Source: Oxalobacteraceae bacterium (GTDB lineage: Bacteria > Pseudomonadota > Gammaproteobacteria > Burkholderiales > Burkholderiaceae_D). Taken from it: a DNA stretch of 14,030 nucleotides. Location: assembly GCA_947446335.1 (NCBI GenBank), contig CANFGA010000031.1, forward strand, positions 1 to 14,030. Direction: 5' to 3'. A program made the translations under genes and the position numbers. Shown here one piece after another: positions 9,101 to 14,030 of this stretch. A model generated the notes under the pieces. That model was not told the origin of the DNA, made no database searches, and saw nothing but the letters and a program-made list of their open reading frames with translations. How positions within the stretch are numbered: the stretch's first letter is position 1; every line of letters starts with the position of its first letter.

Positions 9101-9525
9101 TCCTGCAATTTGCCTTCTAGTCGCATCTGGAAAGCGCGGCAAGCCTTGCCCAGATCGTGCAGCAGCGCGGCCAGCGTCGTCAGCAGATGGATATCCTCGC
9201 CGGTGTGCCAGTCGTTTTCATCGTGACGGCGCAAAATATTGCGCGTCGTCGTATTGGTCGGCACGCTGCCCTGACTGTTGAAACGACTGGCATCGCCAAC
9301 CGTCCACATCAATTCGCTGTGATCGAGACCACGTATCCAGTGGCATGCCACAGCCGTGTTCTTGCGCGCACTCTTGCGCAGCAATTGGCGCAGCGTGTCG
9401 AGTCCATCCTTGGTGATCGGGGTTTGCCAGGTACGGTCGCCGCGCCGCTCTGCGAACTGGTCGAGGATGCGGCGGGTTTCCGTCAGTGCGCGCTTGTCGC
9501 ACTGTGAGATCAACAAGATGTTCAT
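6145..9525 (-). CDS. cas3f (cas2-3): Cas2-Cas3 fusion: adaptation subunit plus HD nuclease-helicase
   Basis: In type I-F systems Cas2 is fused to the N-terminus of Cas3. The protein serves in spacer acquisition with Cas1 and is recruited to destroy target DNA. The ATG at 9525 begins MNILLISQCDKRALTETRR, the usual Cas2-like start, giving 1126 residues. The open frame extends 35 codons further upstream into cas1, but that part is not family-like. Visible elements are the Cas2 domain (about 1-95), the HD motif LLHDLGK (His123-Asp124) with further histidines near 148 and 219-220, Walker A STGCGKT (427-433), the DEAD-like box DEPD (582-585), SAT (613-615), and helicase motif VI QLAGRIRRHR (862-871). 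The start overlaps the cas1 stop as ATGA, so the two are translationally coupled. All catalytic motifs look intact. Confidence 0.97.
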   Translation of the reverse strand: MNILLISQCDKRALTETRRILDQFAERRGDRTWQTPITKDGLDTLRQLLRKSARKNTAVACHWIRGLDHSELMWTVGDASRFNSQGSVPTNTTTRNILRRHDENDWHTGEDIHLLTTLAALLHDLGKACRAFQMRLEGKLQERNQYRHEWVSLRLFEAFVGTDDDATWLARLAAPTKADDATWLSRLQKDGLDPNVSRPFATLSKAPLAQAIGWLVLTHHRLPTLPFGSTFQVVLLSQMLERIDPRWNERTDEVNLKTLKHYWDFPHGLPVSTELWRKRAARTAQRLLTLRAQASKGDWLANPYVMHLSRLCLMLADHHYSSLEDVNDPGRVKVPEGYRLYANTKGSHGEFNQTLDEHLLGVARHGAEVSLALPRFDQQLPRLARHKGLRKRSNDERFRWQDKAFDIATTMRERSLQHGAFIVNMASTGCGKTLANARIMYALADAERGMRCAFAMGLRTLTLQTGRAFRNLLGLGDDELAIRVGGSASRALFEHYERLAEVTGSASRQNLLDEDSYVRFEGNHDADPLLRRVMHNGQVRSLLAAPILVCTIDHLTPATESERGGRQIAPMLRLMSGDLVLDEPDDFDIDDLPALTRLVHWAGLLGARVLLSSATLPPALVQGLFEAYRNGRQHFQHNRGDQPGRAEHMPDVCCAWVDEFNADSADCIDAQTFAMAHHTFAAKRVEKLAKAQVRRRCALLALDLAGLDRDQAAERFAMLVRNAAMTLHQRHHSTDPVSAKRVSFGLVRMANIEPLVDVALALYKLGAPSGVFIHLCVYHSQFPLLIRSNIERQLDQALSRRWLDRSETEPVFCLPDVRQRLDAHAELEHVFIVLGSPVTEVGRDHDYDWAVVEPSSMRSLIQLAGRIRRHRDGECTAPNLLVFDTNLAHFRKPGEPAFCRPGFESIDFPLDTHSMTQLLSVEQRDAIDARPRILAPAEPLQPRIKLVDLEHARMRQTMLRQVASAAPAPSGGRRRPSASSSASILNSATWWQLPPADALLGAVLQKQTPFRKDSIPKIDLLLRLTEDGDDCELVQLMKDPNGRYGASIPIVIDKSQRQRIPDIQVQGTGIAPWGQPDFLEAINDLAEELDITPVDCALRFGTVTLPDNPKGWRFHPALGFSKWREP

Positions 9526-10508
9526 GCGACCGGCTTTTCTTCGGCCAACCGGCCAAGTTTCAGCGCGACCGCCTTGAGCGTGTCGATCATGAAGTCGAGC
9601 GACTCGCTGCGCGTCAGGCTTTCGATGCAAGCCTGGCGAAATTCCTGTTCAGAGTCGCCCCGCATCGCCGACATGAACGCTTGCGGCAGGATGATGGCAT
9701 CCTTGACCAGATCGGCGACATCGAACACCAGTCCGCCGCGACGGGTTTTTCCGTGCAAGACTGCCAAGCCGTGCGGCAAGCCGAGTACCCAGGTTGCGCT
9801 GGCTGCCAGTCCATAGGCGAGGTAGTTGCCATGATCGAGAAACTGGTTGGCGATATCACCACCACTGCCGCGCTTGCTGCGAATAAAATCGCCGTACTTT
9901 GTTGCATTGGCGACTAGTCGATACAATTGCTTCGTCAGACGCGCCTCTTCCGTCAGCAACTCCATTTGATTCGACGCCGTCGCAATACCCAAGCTGGATT
10001 GTTTCAACAATGACTCCAGCATCGCCAAATCAACCGGACATGGCTCGTGTCGCCTGCTGCGGCTCCATTGCTGCCGAATGCGCTCGGTCCGAATTTGCTG
10101 GAATTCCTTGGCTGCGGCGAGACGCAAGCCATCGTCGAACCAGAAGCGTACCCAATGCTGCAAATATTCTGTGGGACGGTACTCGCTTTGCGGCGAGAAC
10201 CAGGCCACTTCGATATCGATTTCATTTGCGCTGAACAAGGGAGTGCCACCACCGCCACAGAAACCAACCAACACGCCAGCCTTGGCCAGTTCGCGCATCG
10301 CCGCCTGGGTTACCGACGTGCCGGTACCGAGCAATACGGTAGTGGTATTGGCGATCGGTATGTTCCAGTACAGCGAACGCTTGCCTTCATCGGTGACGTA
10401 CTCGACGCGCCCGCCATTGACCAACACGCGGCAATGTTCAAGGTAATACATGTTGGCCCGTTTCGACAACAGGATCGTTTTAAGCGCAGAGGAAGGTATT
10501 GCATCCAT
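9522..10508 (-). CDS. cas1: Cas1 integrase, type I-F
   Basis: Cas1 joins new spacers to the leader-proximal repeat. The chosen ATG at 10508 gives 328 residues starting MDAIPSSALKTILLSKRAN, as in other I-F Cas1 proteins, with AAGG 7 nt upstream. An in-frame ATG at 10538 would add ten residues unlike the family. The signature LYWNIPIANTTTVLLGTGTS (about 46-65) and the GFCGGGGTPLF loop are present. The likely metal ligands are Glu188 (in TEEARLTKQLY), His252 (LAVLHGKTRRGG) and Asp263/Asp266 (FDVADL), each two residues below the P. aeruginosa numbering as I recall it. It is the first gene of the operon and overlaps cas2-3 by 4 bp. A 12-bp palindrome sits just upstream of its start. Confidence 0.97.
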   Translation of the reverse strand: MDAIPSSALKTILLSKRANMYYLEHCRVLVNGGRVEYVTDEGKRSLYWNIPIANTTTVLLGTGTSVTQAAMRELAKAGVLVGFCGGGGTPLFSANEIDIEVAWFSPQSEYRPTEYLQHWVRFWFDDGLRLAAAKEFQQIRTERIRQQWSRSRRHEPCPVDLAMLESLLKQSSLGIATASNQMELLTEEARLTKQLYRLVANATKYGDFIRSKRGSGGDIANQFLDHGNYLAYGLAASATWVLGLPHGLAVLHGKTRRGGLVFDVADLVKDAIILPQAFMSAMRGDSEQEFRQACIESLTRSESLDFMIDTLKAVALKLGRLAEEKPVA

Positions 10509-10776
10509 TTTCAAGCCTTGGCGATATCGCCTCATCACGACAAATACGGATGGTTGTAAAAAAATCGCTTAAATTACGGCGATATATTATTTATTTGGCA
10601 TTTCATTATGACGCAAAAATGAAATATTAGTTGCATTTTTGCCACATTTTTATTTGAAACTACAGATCAACTCACTCTTTTTTCTTGATTGGCAATACCG
10701 CTATCGGCCCTGCCGCCGGTGGTATATTTGCGTTGGTGCGCCATTGCACACGGGTATTCTTTTCCATGGGTTAAAA
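10509..10776. promoter_or_regulatory. Divergent intergenic region between cas1 and mipA
   Basis: This 268-bp region must hold the start signals for the minus-strand cas operon and the plus-strand mipA gene. The part from about 10540 to 10690 is AT-rich. Minus-strand CATAAT (in GTCATAATG, around 10605) and TATATC (around 10583) resemble -10 boxes, but neither has a convincing -35. On the plus strand TATATT near 10722 is a possible -10 for mipA, also with a poor -35. I cannot assign promoters firmly. Confidence 0.5.
10520..10531. promoter_or_regulatory. 12-bp perfect palindrome upstream of cas1, possible operator
   Basis: GGCGATATCGCC is its own reverse complement and ends 11 bp before the cas1 ATG. 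The half GGCGATAT recurs at 10578-10585. The position across the likely 5' untranslated region of the cas operon would suit a repressor site. No known regulator is recognised, and a hairpin masking the ribosome binding site is an alternative. Confidence 0.4.
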
Positions 10777-11607
10777 ATGAAATTACTGTCATCAACGGGG
10801 GCGGCGCTGTTGTTGTGCTGCGCATCGGCCAGCGCCAGTGAAATCGATGCGCCGAATCTGCCGTTGTGGGAAGTGGGTGTCGCCGGCGCGAGCGCGTCCA
10901 CCCCGGCCTATCCAGCATCTGGGCAACGCTCGACGCGGGCCTTGGTGTTGCCCTATCTTTTGTACCGGGGCGAGGTGCTGCGCGCGGATCAGTCCGGCAT
11001 CGGGGCGCGCTTGCTGCGTACCGATATGGTCGAGTTCGACGTCGGGTTTGGGCTGTCGCTGCCGGCGCGCTCGGACGATGTGCCGGCGCGGCGCGGCATG
11101 CCCGATCTGGGTTCGTTGATCGAATTTGGCCCGCGCCTGAAAATCAATCTGGCCCGCCCGACTGCGGATAGCCTGGTGCGGCTGGAGGTGCCGCTGCGCG
11201 CAGTGATCGAAGTGCAAGGCGGGCTGCGCCAGCGAGGCTGGGCTTTCGAGCCGCGACTGGTCTTTGAGAGCCGCGATGCGCTCGGCAAGTGGAACATGGG
11301 CGCCAATCTGGGGCTGGTGCTGGCCGATGCGAAGCTCCACGATTATTTTTACAGCGTCGAGGCGCCGTTGGCCACGGTTGATCGGCCTGCGTACCAGGCC
11401 AGGTCGGGAATGATGGCGCTGCGCGCGGGCGTGAATGCAGGACGCAAGCTGGGCGACGATTGGCGCATCCTCAGCTTTGTTCGATACGACAATTACGCCG
11501 CGTCAGCCAACCGCGACAGTCCGCTGTTCCAGCAAAACAGCGGGCTGTCGGTCGGCGTCGGTTTTGCTTGGACCGTGGGCAGGTCACAGGCGCGCGCGCG
11601 CAATTGA
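10777..11607 (+). CDS. MipA/OmpV family outer-membrane protein
   Basis: The family consists of outer-membrane beta-barrels. MipA of E. coli interacts with the murein hydrolase MltA, while OmpV-like members are general surface porin-like proteins. The 276-residue product starts with a signal peptide (MKLLSSTGAALLLCCASASA, cleavage near residue 21). The mature start PLWEVGVAGASASTPAYPAS is typical of the family, followed by alternating polar and hydrophobic strands with a LPYLLYRGEVLRAD turn. The C-terminus GVGFAWTVGRSQARARN closes the barrel. The ATG at 10777 is chosen because it begins the signal peptide. The same frame is open further upstream but encodes non-family sequence. The Shine-Dalgarno match is weak. 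The gene is divergent from cas1 and probably unrelated to it. A fragment of a second copy of its 3' end follows at 11654-11752. Confidence 0.88.
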   Translation: MKLLSSTGAALLLCCASASASEIDAPNLPLWEVGVAGASASTPAYPASGQRSTRALVLPYLLYRGEVLRADQSGIGARLLRTDMVEFDVGFGLSLPARSDDVPARRGMPDLGSLIEFGPRLKINLARPTADSLVRLEVPLRAVIEVQGGLRQRGWAFEPRLVFESRDALGKWNMGANLGLVLADAKLHDYFYSVEAPLATVDRPAYQARSGMMALRAGVNAGRKLGDDWRILSFVRYDNYAASANRDSPLFQQNSGLSVGVGFAWTVGRSQARARN

Positions 11608-11653
11608 GGCTGACCTATTGCATTTAAAAGGCTGAAAAATACGTCAAGCAGGC

Positions 11654-11752
11654 ATGCTCGGGCGATTGCGATTCAAGCAAAACAGCGGCGTTTCGGCGGG
11701 AATCGGATTTGCCTGGACCCTGTACCGTTCCCAGGCCCGCCCCAGGCAATGA
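11654..11752 (+). pseudogene. Remnant of a second mipA-like gene (C-terminal end only)
   Basis: From 11672 the frame reads FKQNSGVSAGIGFAWTLYRS, then QARPRQ and a stop at 11750-11752. It matches the C-terminus of the intact gene upstream (FQQNSGLSVGVGFAWTVGRS, then QARARN) along its whole length. An ATG at 11654 opens this frame, but only 32 codons remain, without signal peptide or barrel. The likely origin is a tandem mipA paralogue lost by deletion, or a duplication of the 3' end followed by divergence. The bases differ at many third positions, so the copy is not recent. Confidence 0.75.
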
Positions 11753-11792
11753 TGCGCAGGAGCGGCTGCGCCATGACGCTGCTCAACAACGT

Positions 11793-11798
11793 TATAAT
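11793..11798 (+). promoter_or_regulatory. Perfect -10 box, probable dapC / omega RNA promoter
   Basis: TATAAT at 11793-11798 is an exact sigma-70 -10 hexamer. The -35 is poor: GCCATG lies at 17-bp spacing. Transcription would start near 11805, about 50 nt before the predicted omega RNA guide. It therefore probably was the promoter of dapC before the insertion and now also reads the omega RNA and iscB. Confidence 0.5.
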
Positions 11799-11852
11799 GC
11801 GACACATCAATGTGGCCGCCTGAGCGCCACTTTTCCGCTGTTCCACCTGCCC

Positions 11853-12210
11853 CCGGTCCGCCACGTCAATGACCCCGGCATGAAGGCCGGAGCTTGTAAG
11901 GCGGAAGTCCGACAAGCTCGCATTGACCCGAGACAGGCCTAGTTGGCGCAAGCCGATTGGCACTACGTTGCAAGTAGGTACAAGACCGACTCCGGGATGC
12001 TTCATCCAGTCCCGGAACGAGCGCGGAAGCGCTCACTCGAAGTTGCGGTAGCAGACAAGCTACAGGGTATGCACGAAACGGACCGCAACGAGGCAGCAAG
12101 TCACCGCTGTCTAAGCCGGCTTGCAACATTCTCAAGGATAGCGAGATCGCCAACGCACCGGCGCTCTCCGACACAAGGCGCGTAAGCGCAACTGGTCACG
12201 GGGTTTCTGT
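11853..12210 (+). ncRNA. Omega RNA (HEARO-type) guiding IscB
   Basis: IscB nucleases use a structured RNA encoded directly upstream of their gene, with the guide at its 5' end. This stretch has no gene but many stems: CCGGC/GCCGG (11875-11890), AGCTTGT/ACAAGCT (11891-11918) enclosing CGGA/TCCG, TTGGC-GCAA-GCCGA (11943-11956), TCCGGGA/TCCCGGA (11991-12016), GAGCGC-GGAA-GCGCTC (12019-12034) and GCGC-GTAA-GCGC (12178-12189). Several have GNRA-like loops. The guide is predicted as the 16 nt before ATGA (11853-11868), taken from host DNA left of the element. GTCAATG (11865-11871) can also pair with CATTGAC (11921-11927), so the exact scaffold start is uncertain, and the 3' end is not defined. The call rests on position, structure and the intact iscB downstream; no covariance search was possible. 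Confidence 0.8.
11873..11893 (+). repeat. Left-end hairpin of the IscB element
   Basis: The segment starts CCCCGG and ends GGCCGGAGC, folding as CCGGC, a six-base loop and GCCGG. It matches the right-end segment 13644-13664 at 17 of 21 aligned positions. It is also the first stem of the omega RNA, so one sequence appears to serve transposition and RNA folding. Confidence 0.7.
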
Positions 12211-12221
12211 GGCGTGCAACA

Positions 12222-12228
12222 AAAAGGA
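12222..12228 (+). promoter_or_regulatory. Ribosome binding site deciding the iscB start
   Basis: AAAAGGA lies 6 nt before GTG at 12235. It supports that codon over the in-frame GTG at 12214, which has no Shine-Dalgarno sequence in front. Confidence 0.7.
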
Positions 12229-12234
12229 ATCGAC

Positions 12235-13686
12235 GTGGCAGTATTCGTTCTGGACAAGCAAAAACGGCCATTGATGCCGTGCACCCCGAAGCGGGCGCGC
12301 AAGCTGCTCGTGGCTGGCCGTGCGCGGGTTCATCTGCGGTTTCCGTTCTGCATCCGGCTCGTCGACCGAACGATGGCCCAGTGCGCACTGCAACCCCTGG
12401 TGCTCAAGATTGACCCGGGCAGCGTTACTTCCGGCATCGCGGTATGCCGCAGCGAAGACGTCGTTGACCAAGGTGGCGTCGTGGAGCCGGTCATGCATAT
12501 TCAATTCTTGATGGAGTTGGTGCATCGTGGCAGGGCAATTCAAGCGACACTCCATGCCCGCTCGGCGATGCGCCGCGGTCGGCGCAGCAGAAACCTGCGC
12601 TATCGGGCGCCACGCTTCAATAATCGAACGAAACCGGCCGGTTGGTTGCCGCCGTCCTTGCGTCACCGCATACACACAGTGATGTCGCAGGTTGCCCGTC
12701 TGCGCCGCCTGGCGCCCATCACGTGCATGGCGCAAGAGTTGGTGCGCTTTGACATGCAATTGATGCAGAGTGCCAGTATCGCTGGTGTCGAATATCAGCA
12801 AGGCACGCTGGCGGGCTACGAAGTGCGCGAGTACCTGCTGGAGAAGTTCAACCGTAGCTGCGCCTACTGCGACGCGACCGGCGTGCCGCTGCAGATGGAA
12901 CACATTCAGGCCAAGGCCAAGGGTGGCTCGAACCGGGTCAGCAACCTGACGCTGGCCTGCGGCCCCTGCAACACCAAAAAGGCAGCGCGCGACATCAAGG
13001 AGTTCTTGGCAAAAGACCCGGTGCGACTCGCGCGCATCGAAAAGCAAGCCAAGATTCCCTTGCGCGATGCGGCCGCCGTCAACGCCACGCGTTGGGCCTT
13101 GCTCGATGCACTGAAGAACACCGGACTGCGCGTGGCAACTGGCACTGGCGGACAGACGAAGTGGAACCGTTCGCGGTTGGGCGTCATCAAGACGCATGCG
13201 CTGGATGCCGCTTGCGTCGGCGTGGTGCATGACGTGCGTGGCGCGAACATTCCGACATTGCGCGTCAAATGTACCGGGCGCGGTTCCAGGTGCAAGACGA
13301 CGCTAAACAAATATGGTTTCCCGCGCGGCTACCTGACGCGCACGAAAACGGCGTTTGGTTTCCGCACTGGCGACGTGGTGGAGGCGAACGTGCCCTCTGG
13401 AAAGTACCTGGGAGCCCACGCGGGTCGCGTAGCAATTCGGATGACCGGCAGTTTCAATATTCAACCCGGTATCGAAGGCGTGTCACGCGTCCAAGGTATT
13501 TCGTACAAACATTGCCGAATCGTTCAGCGTGCCGACGGGTATGGCTACGCATGGCAAAAAACACAAATACAACCGCTAAAGGCGCCTGCAATGACTGACA
13601 AAAACCCAAAAGTTGCGACCGCGTCGCGGTCGGCTCCTGTCCTCCCCGCCCTAAAGGACGGAGCATCTCGGAGCAAAATCTGGTGA
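12235..13686 (+). CDS. iscB: IscB RNA-guided HNH/RuvC endonuclease
   Basis: IscB is the ancestor-type relative of Cas9: an omega RNA guides it to cut both strands of DNA next to a short flanking motif. The GTG at 12235 begins MAVFVLDKQKRPLMPC, the family start with its PLMP motif (residues 12-15), and gives 483 residues. RuvC-I is KIDPGS (Asp60), the arginine-rich bridge helix is about 108-133, and RuvC-II is AQELVRFD (Glu168). The HNH domain has CAYC (209-212), MEH (His223) and CGPCN (242-246). RuvC-III is HALDAA (His321, Asp324). All catalytic residues are present, so it looks functional. Residues 441-483 are a tail translated from the element's right end. The stop codon TGA overlaps the dapC start GTG as GTGA. 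It was probably brought in with the element and lacks a transposase partner here. Confidence 0.95.
   Translation: MAVFVLDKQKRPLMPCTPKRARKLLVAGRARVHLRFPFCIRLVDRTMAQCALQPLVLKIDPGSVTSGIAVCRSEDVVDQGGVVEPVMHIQFLMELVHRGRAIQATLHARSAMRRGRRSRNLRYRAPRFNNRTKPAGWLPPSLRHRIHTVMSQVARLRRLAPITCMAQELVRFDMQLMQSASIAGVEYQQGTLAGYEVREYLLEKFNRSCAYCDATGVPLQMEHIQAKAKGGSNRVSNLTLACGPCNTKKAARDIKEFLAKDPVRLARIEKQAKIPLRDAAAVNATRWALLDALKNTGLRVATGTGGQTKWNRSRLGVIKTHALDAACVGVVHDVRGANIPTLRVKCTGRGSRCKTTLNKYGFPRGYLTRTKTAFGFRTGDVVEANVPSGKYLGAHAGRVAIRMTGSFNIQPGIEGVSRVQGISYKHCRIVQRADGYGYAWQKTQIQPLKAPAMTDKNPKVATASRSAPVLPALKDGASRSKIW
13616..13632 (+). repeat. 8-bp perfect inverted repeat in the iscB tail
   Basis: CGACCGCG and CGCGGTCG flank a single T. 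It lies 12 bp before the right-end hairpin, inside the coding tail of iscB. It may be part of the transposon right end or a transcript hairpin. Confidence 0.6.
13644..13664 (+). repeat. Right-end hairpin of the IscB element
   Basis: The segment runs from CCCCGCCC through a TAAA loop to GGACGGAGC. With two bases upstream it folds as CTCC-(CC)-GCCC-TAAA-GGAC-GGAG, with one bulge and one mismatch. It is the counterpart of 11873-11893. Single-strand (Y1) transposases recognise such subterminal hairpins at both ends. Confidence 0.65.
13670..13673 (+). promoter_or_regulatory. Ribosome binding site of dapC supplied by the element
   Basis: GGAG lies 9 nt before the dapC GTG and is inside the predicted element. 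The flank left of the element, which would have preceded dapC before insertion, shows no comparable purine-rich site. The insertion may thus have replaced or improved dapC translation initiation. Confidence 0.55.
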
Positions 13687-14030
13687 ATCCACTTCTAGAC
13701 AAACTGCAACCCTATCCCTTCGAAAAGCTGCGCCAGTTGTTCGCCAGCGTGCCAGTCAATGCCGAGCATCGCGCGATCAGCCTGGGGATGGGCGAGCCGA
13801 AACATCCGACGCCGCGCTTCATCCAGCAGGCGTTGATCGACCATGTCGACGGCCTGGCCAGTTATCCGACGACGATCGGCTCGCCAGAGTTGCGCGGCGC
13901 GATTGCCGGCTGGCTGCAGCGCCGTTATGACTTGCCGGCGCTCGATGTGGCAAGCCAGGTGCTGCCGGTCAACGGTTCGCGCGAGGCGCTGTTCGCGCTG
14001 GCGCAAACCGTGATCGACCCGCAAGCGGAC
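13683..14030 (+). CDS. dapC: N-succinyldiaminopimelate aminotransferase DapC (partial, N-terminal)
   Basis: DapC is a pyridoxal-phosphate aminotransferase of the lysine and diaminopimelate pathway, interconverting N-succinyl-2-amino-6-ketopimelate and N-succinyl-LL-diaminopimelate in the cytoplasm. The 116 residues up to the window edge begin NPLLDKLQPYPFEKLRQLFA, as in Burkholderiales DapC. They contain the fold-I class I segments SLGMGEPKHPTP (about 34-45), SYPTTIGSPELRGAIAGWL and VLPVNGSREALFAL. The cofactor lysine lies beyond the edge. The start is GTG at 13683, overlapping the iscB stop as GTGA. An ATG was either replaced by the insertion or never present. Related aminotransferases (for example AlaC-like) are possible, but the N-terminus favours DapC. 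The gene now depends on transcription across the IscB element or on promoters within it. Confidence 0.85.
   Translation, partial: MNPLLDKLQPYPFEKLRQLFASVPVNAEHRAISLGMGEPKHPTPRFIQQALIDHVDGLASYPTTIGSPELRGAIAGWLQRRYDLPALDVASQVLPVNGSREALFALAQTVIDPQAD

Larger units (their letters stand above)
11869..13682 (+). mobile_element. IscB-carrying IS200/IS605-like element (no transposase gene)
   Basis: The element holds the omega RNA and iscB and no tnpA, so it would need a Y1 transposase in trans. The left end starts at ATGA (11869-11872), followed at once by a hairpin. The right end has a homologous hairpin (13644-13664), then 18 nt, then GTGA (13683-13686), which is the dapC start. There is no target duplication, as expected for this class. 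The tetramer could belong to either side. If the host kept GTGA, the element is 11869-13682; if the host site was ATGA, it is 11873-13686. The first fits IS608-like geometry on the bottom strand, with the flanking cleavage site about 18 nt from the hairpin on one side and a close site on the other. Boundaries are inferred from this one allele. Confidence 0.75.

Noticed and set aside
2277..9507. Many plus-strand open frames of 60-226 codons across the cas region (for example 2277-2933, 3087-3767, 4153-4824, 7330-7884)
   Set aside because: They lie opposite well-supported cas genes, have low-complexity arginine/alanine-rich composition typical of antisense of GC-rich genes, and show no family features.
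9526..9630. 35-codon N-terminal extension of Cas2-3
   Set aside because: It overlaps cas1 in another frame, is not family-like, and the ATG at 9525 gives the canonical MNILLISQC start with an ATGA overlap.
10639..10776. N-terminal extension of the MipA-family protein
   Set aside because: It would place non-family sequence before a clear signal peptide that begins at the ATG at 10777.
11608..11653. mipA terminator
   Set aside because: No stem followed by a T-run is visible after the mipA stop.
11866..12174. Small open frames (both strands) in the region upstream of iscB
   Set aside because: The region is densely structured and fits an omega RNA. The frames show no ribosome binding sites or family resemblance.
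12196..13230. 344-codon minus-strand open frame opposite iscB
   Set aside because: It is the antisense of iscB, whose catalytic motifs are all intact on the plus strand. It has no recognisable domain.

Overview
This window comes from a moderately GC-rich proteobacterial chromosome. The DapC-like start protein and the MipA/OmpV porin-like protein suggest a betaproteobacterium, probably Burkholderiales and perhaps Oxalobacteraceae. The placement is inferred from protein character only; no search was possible.

Layout. Positions 1-172 are AT-rich and hold only the possible 3' end of an unknown gene and a 10-bp inverted repeat. Positions 173-2003 are a type I-F CRISPR array of 31 repeats and 30 spacers, read on the minus strand. 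Its leader (2004-2132) has a consensus IHF site and a strong hairpin. Positions 2133-10508 are a complete minus-strand type I-F1 cas operon: cas1, cas2-3, csy1 (cas8f), csy2 (cas5f), csy3 (cas7f) and csy4 (cas6f), running into the leader and array. All the key catalytic residues I looked for are present. The 5' part of csy1 is much poorer in GC than the rest of the operon, which suggests a recombined allele.

A divergent AT-rich intergenic region carries a perfect 12-bp palindrome next to cas1. On the plus strand follow a mipA/ompV-family gene (10777-11607) and a short remnant of a second mipA-like copy (11654-11752). Next comes a compact mobile element carrying an omega RNA (HEARO-type) and an intact iscB gene (12235-13686). 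The element sits exactly at the start codon of dapC, which runs off the right edge.

How the parts work together. In the CRISPR system, Cas1 and Cas2-3 acquire spacers with IHF. Csy4 cuts the array transcript, Csy1-Csy4 form the surveillance complex, and Cas2-3 is the recruited nuclease-helicase. The IscB element is a second, independent RNA-guided nuclease. Its guide should be encoded by host DNA just left of the element, so it should recognise the empty dapC locus. The most interesting signal is the junction. The iscB stop codon (TGA) and the dapC start codon (GTG) share one GTGA tetramer, the left end carries the matching ATGA, and both ends carry near-identical hairpins (17 of 21 positions). 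The insertion therefore leaves dapC with a start codon and an element-supplied ribosome binding site.
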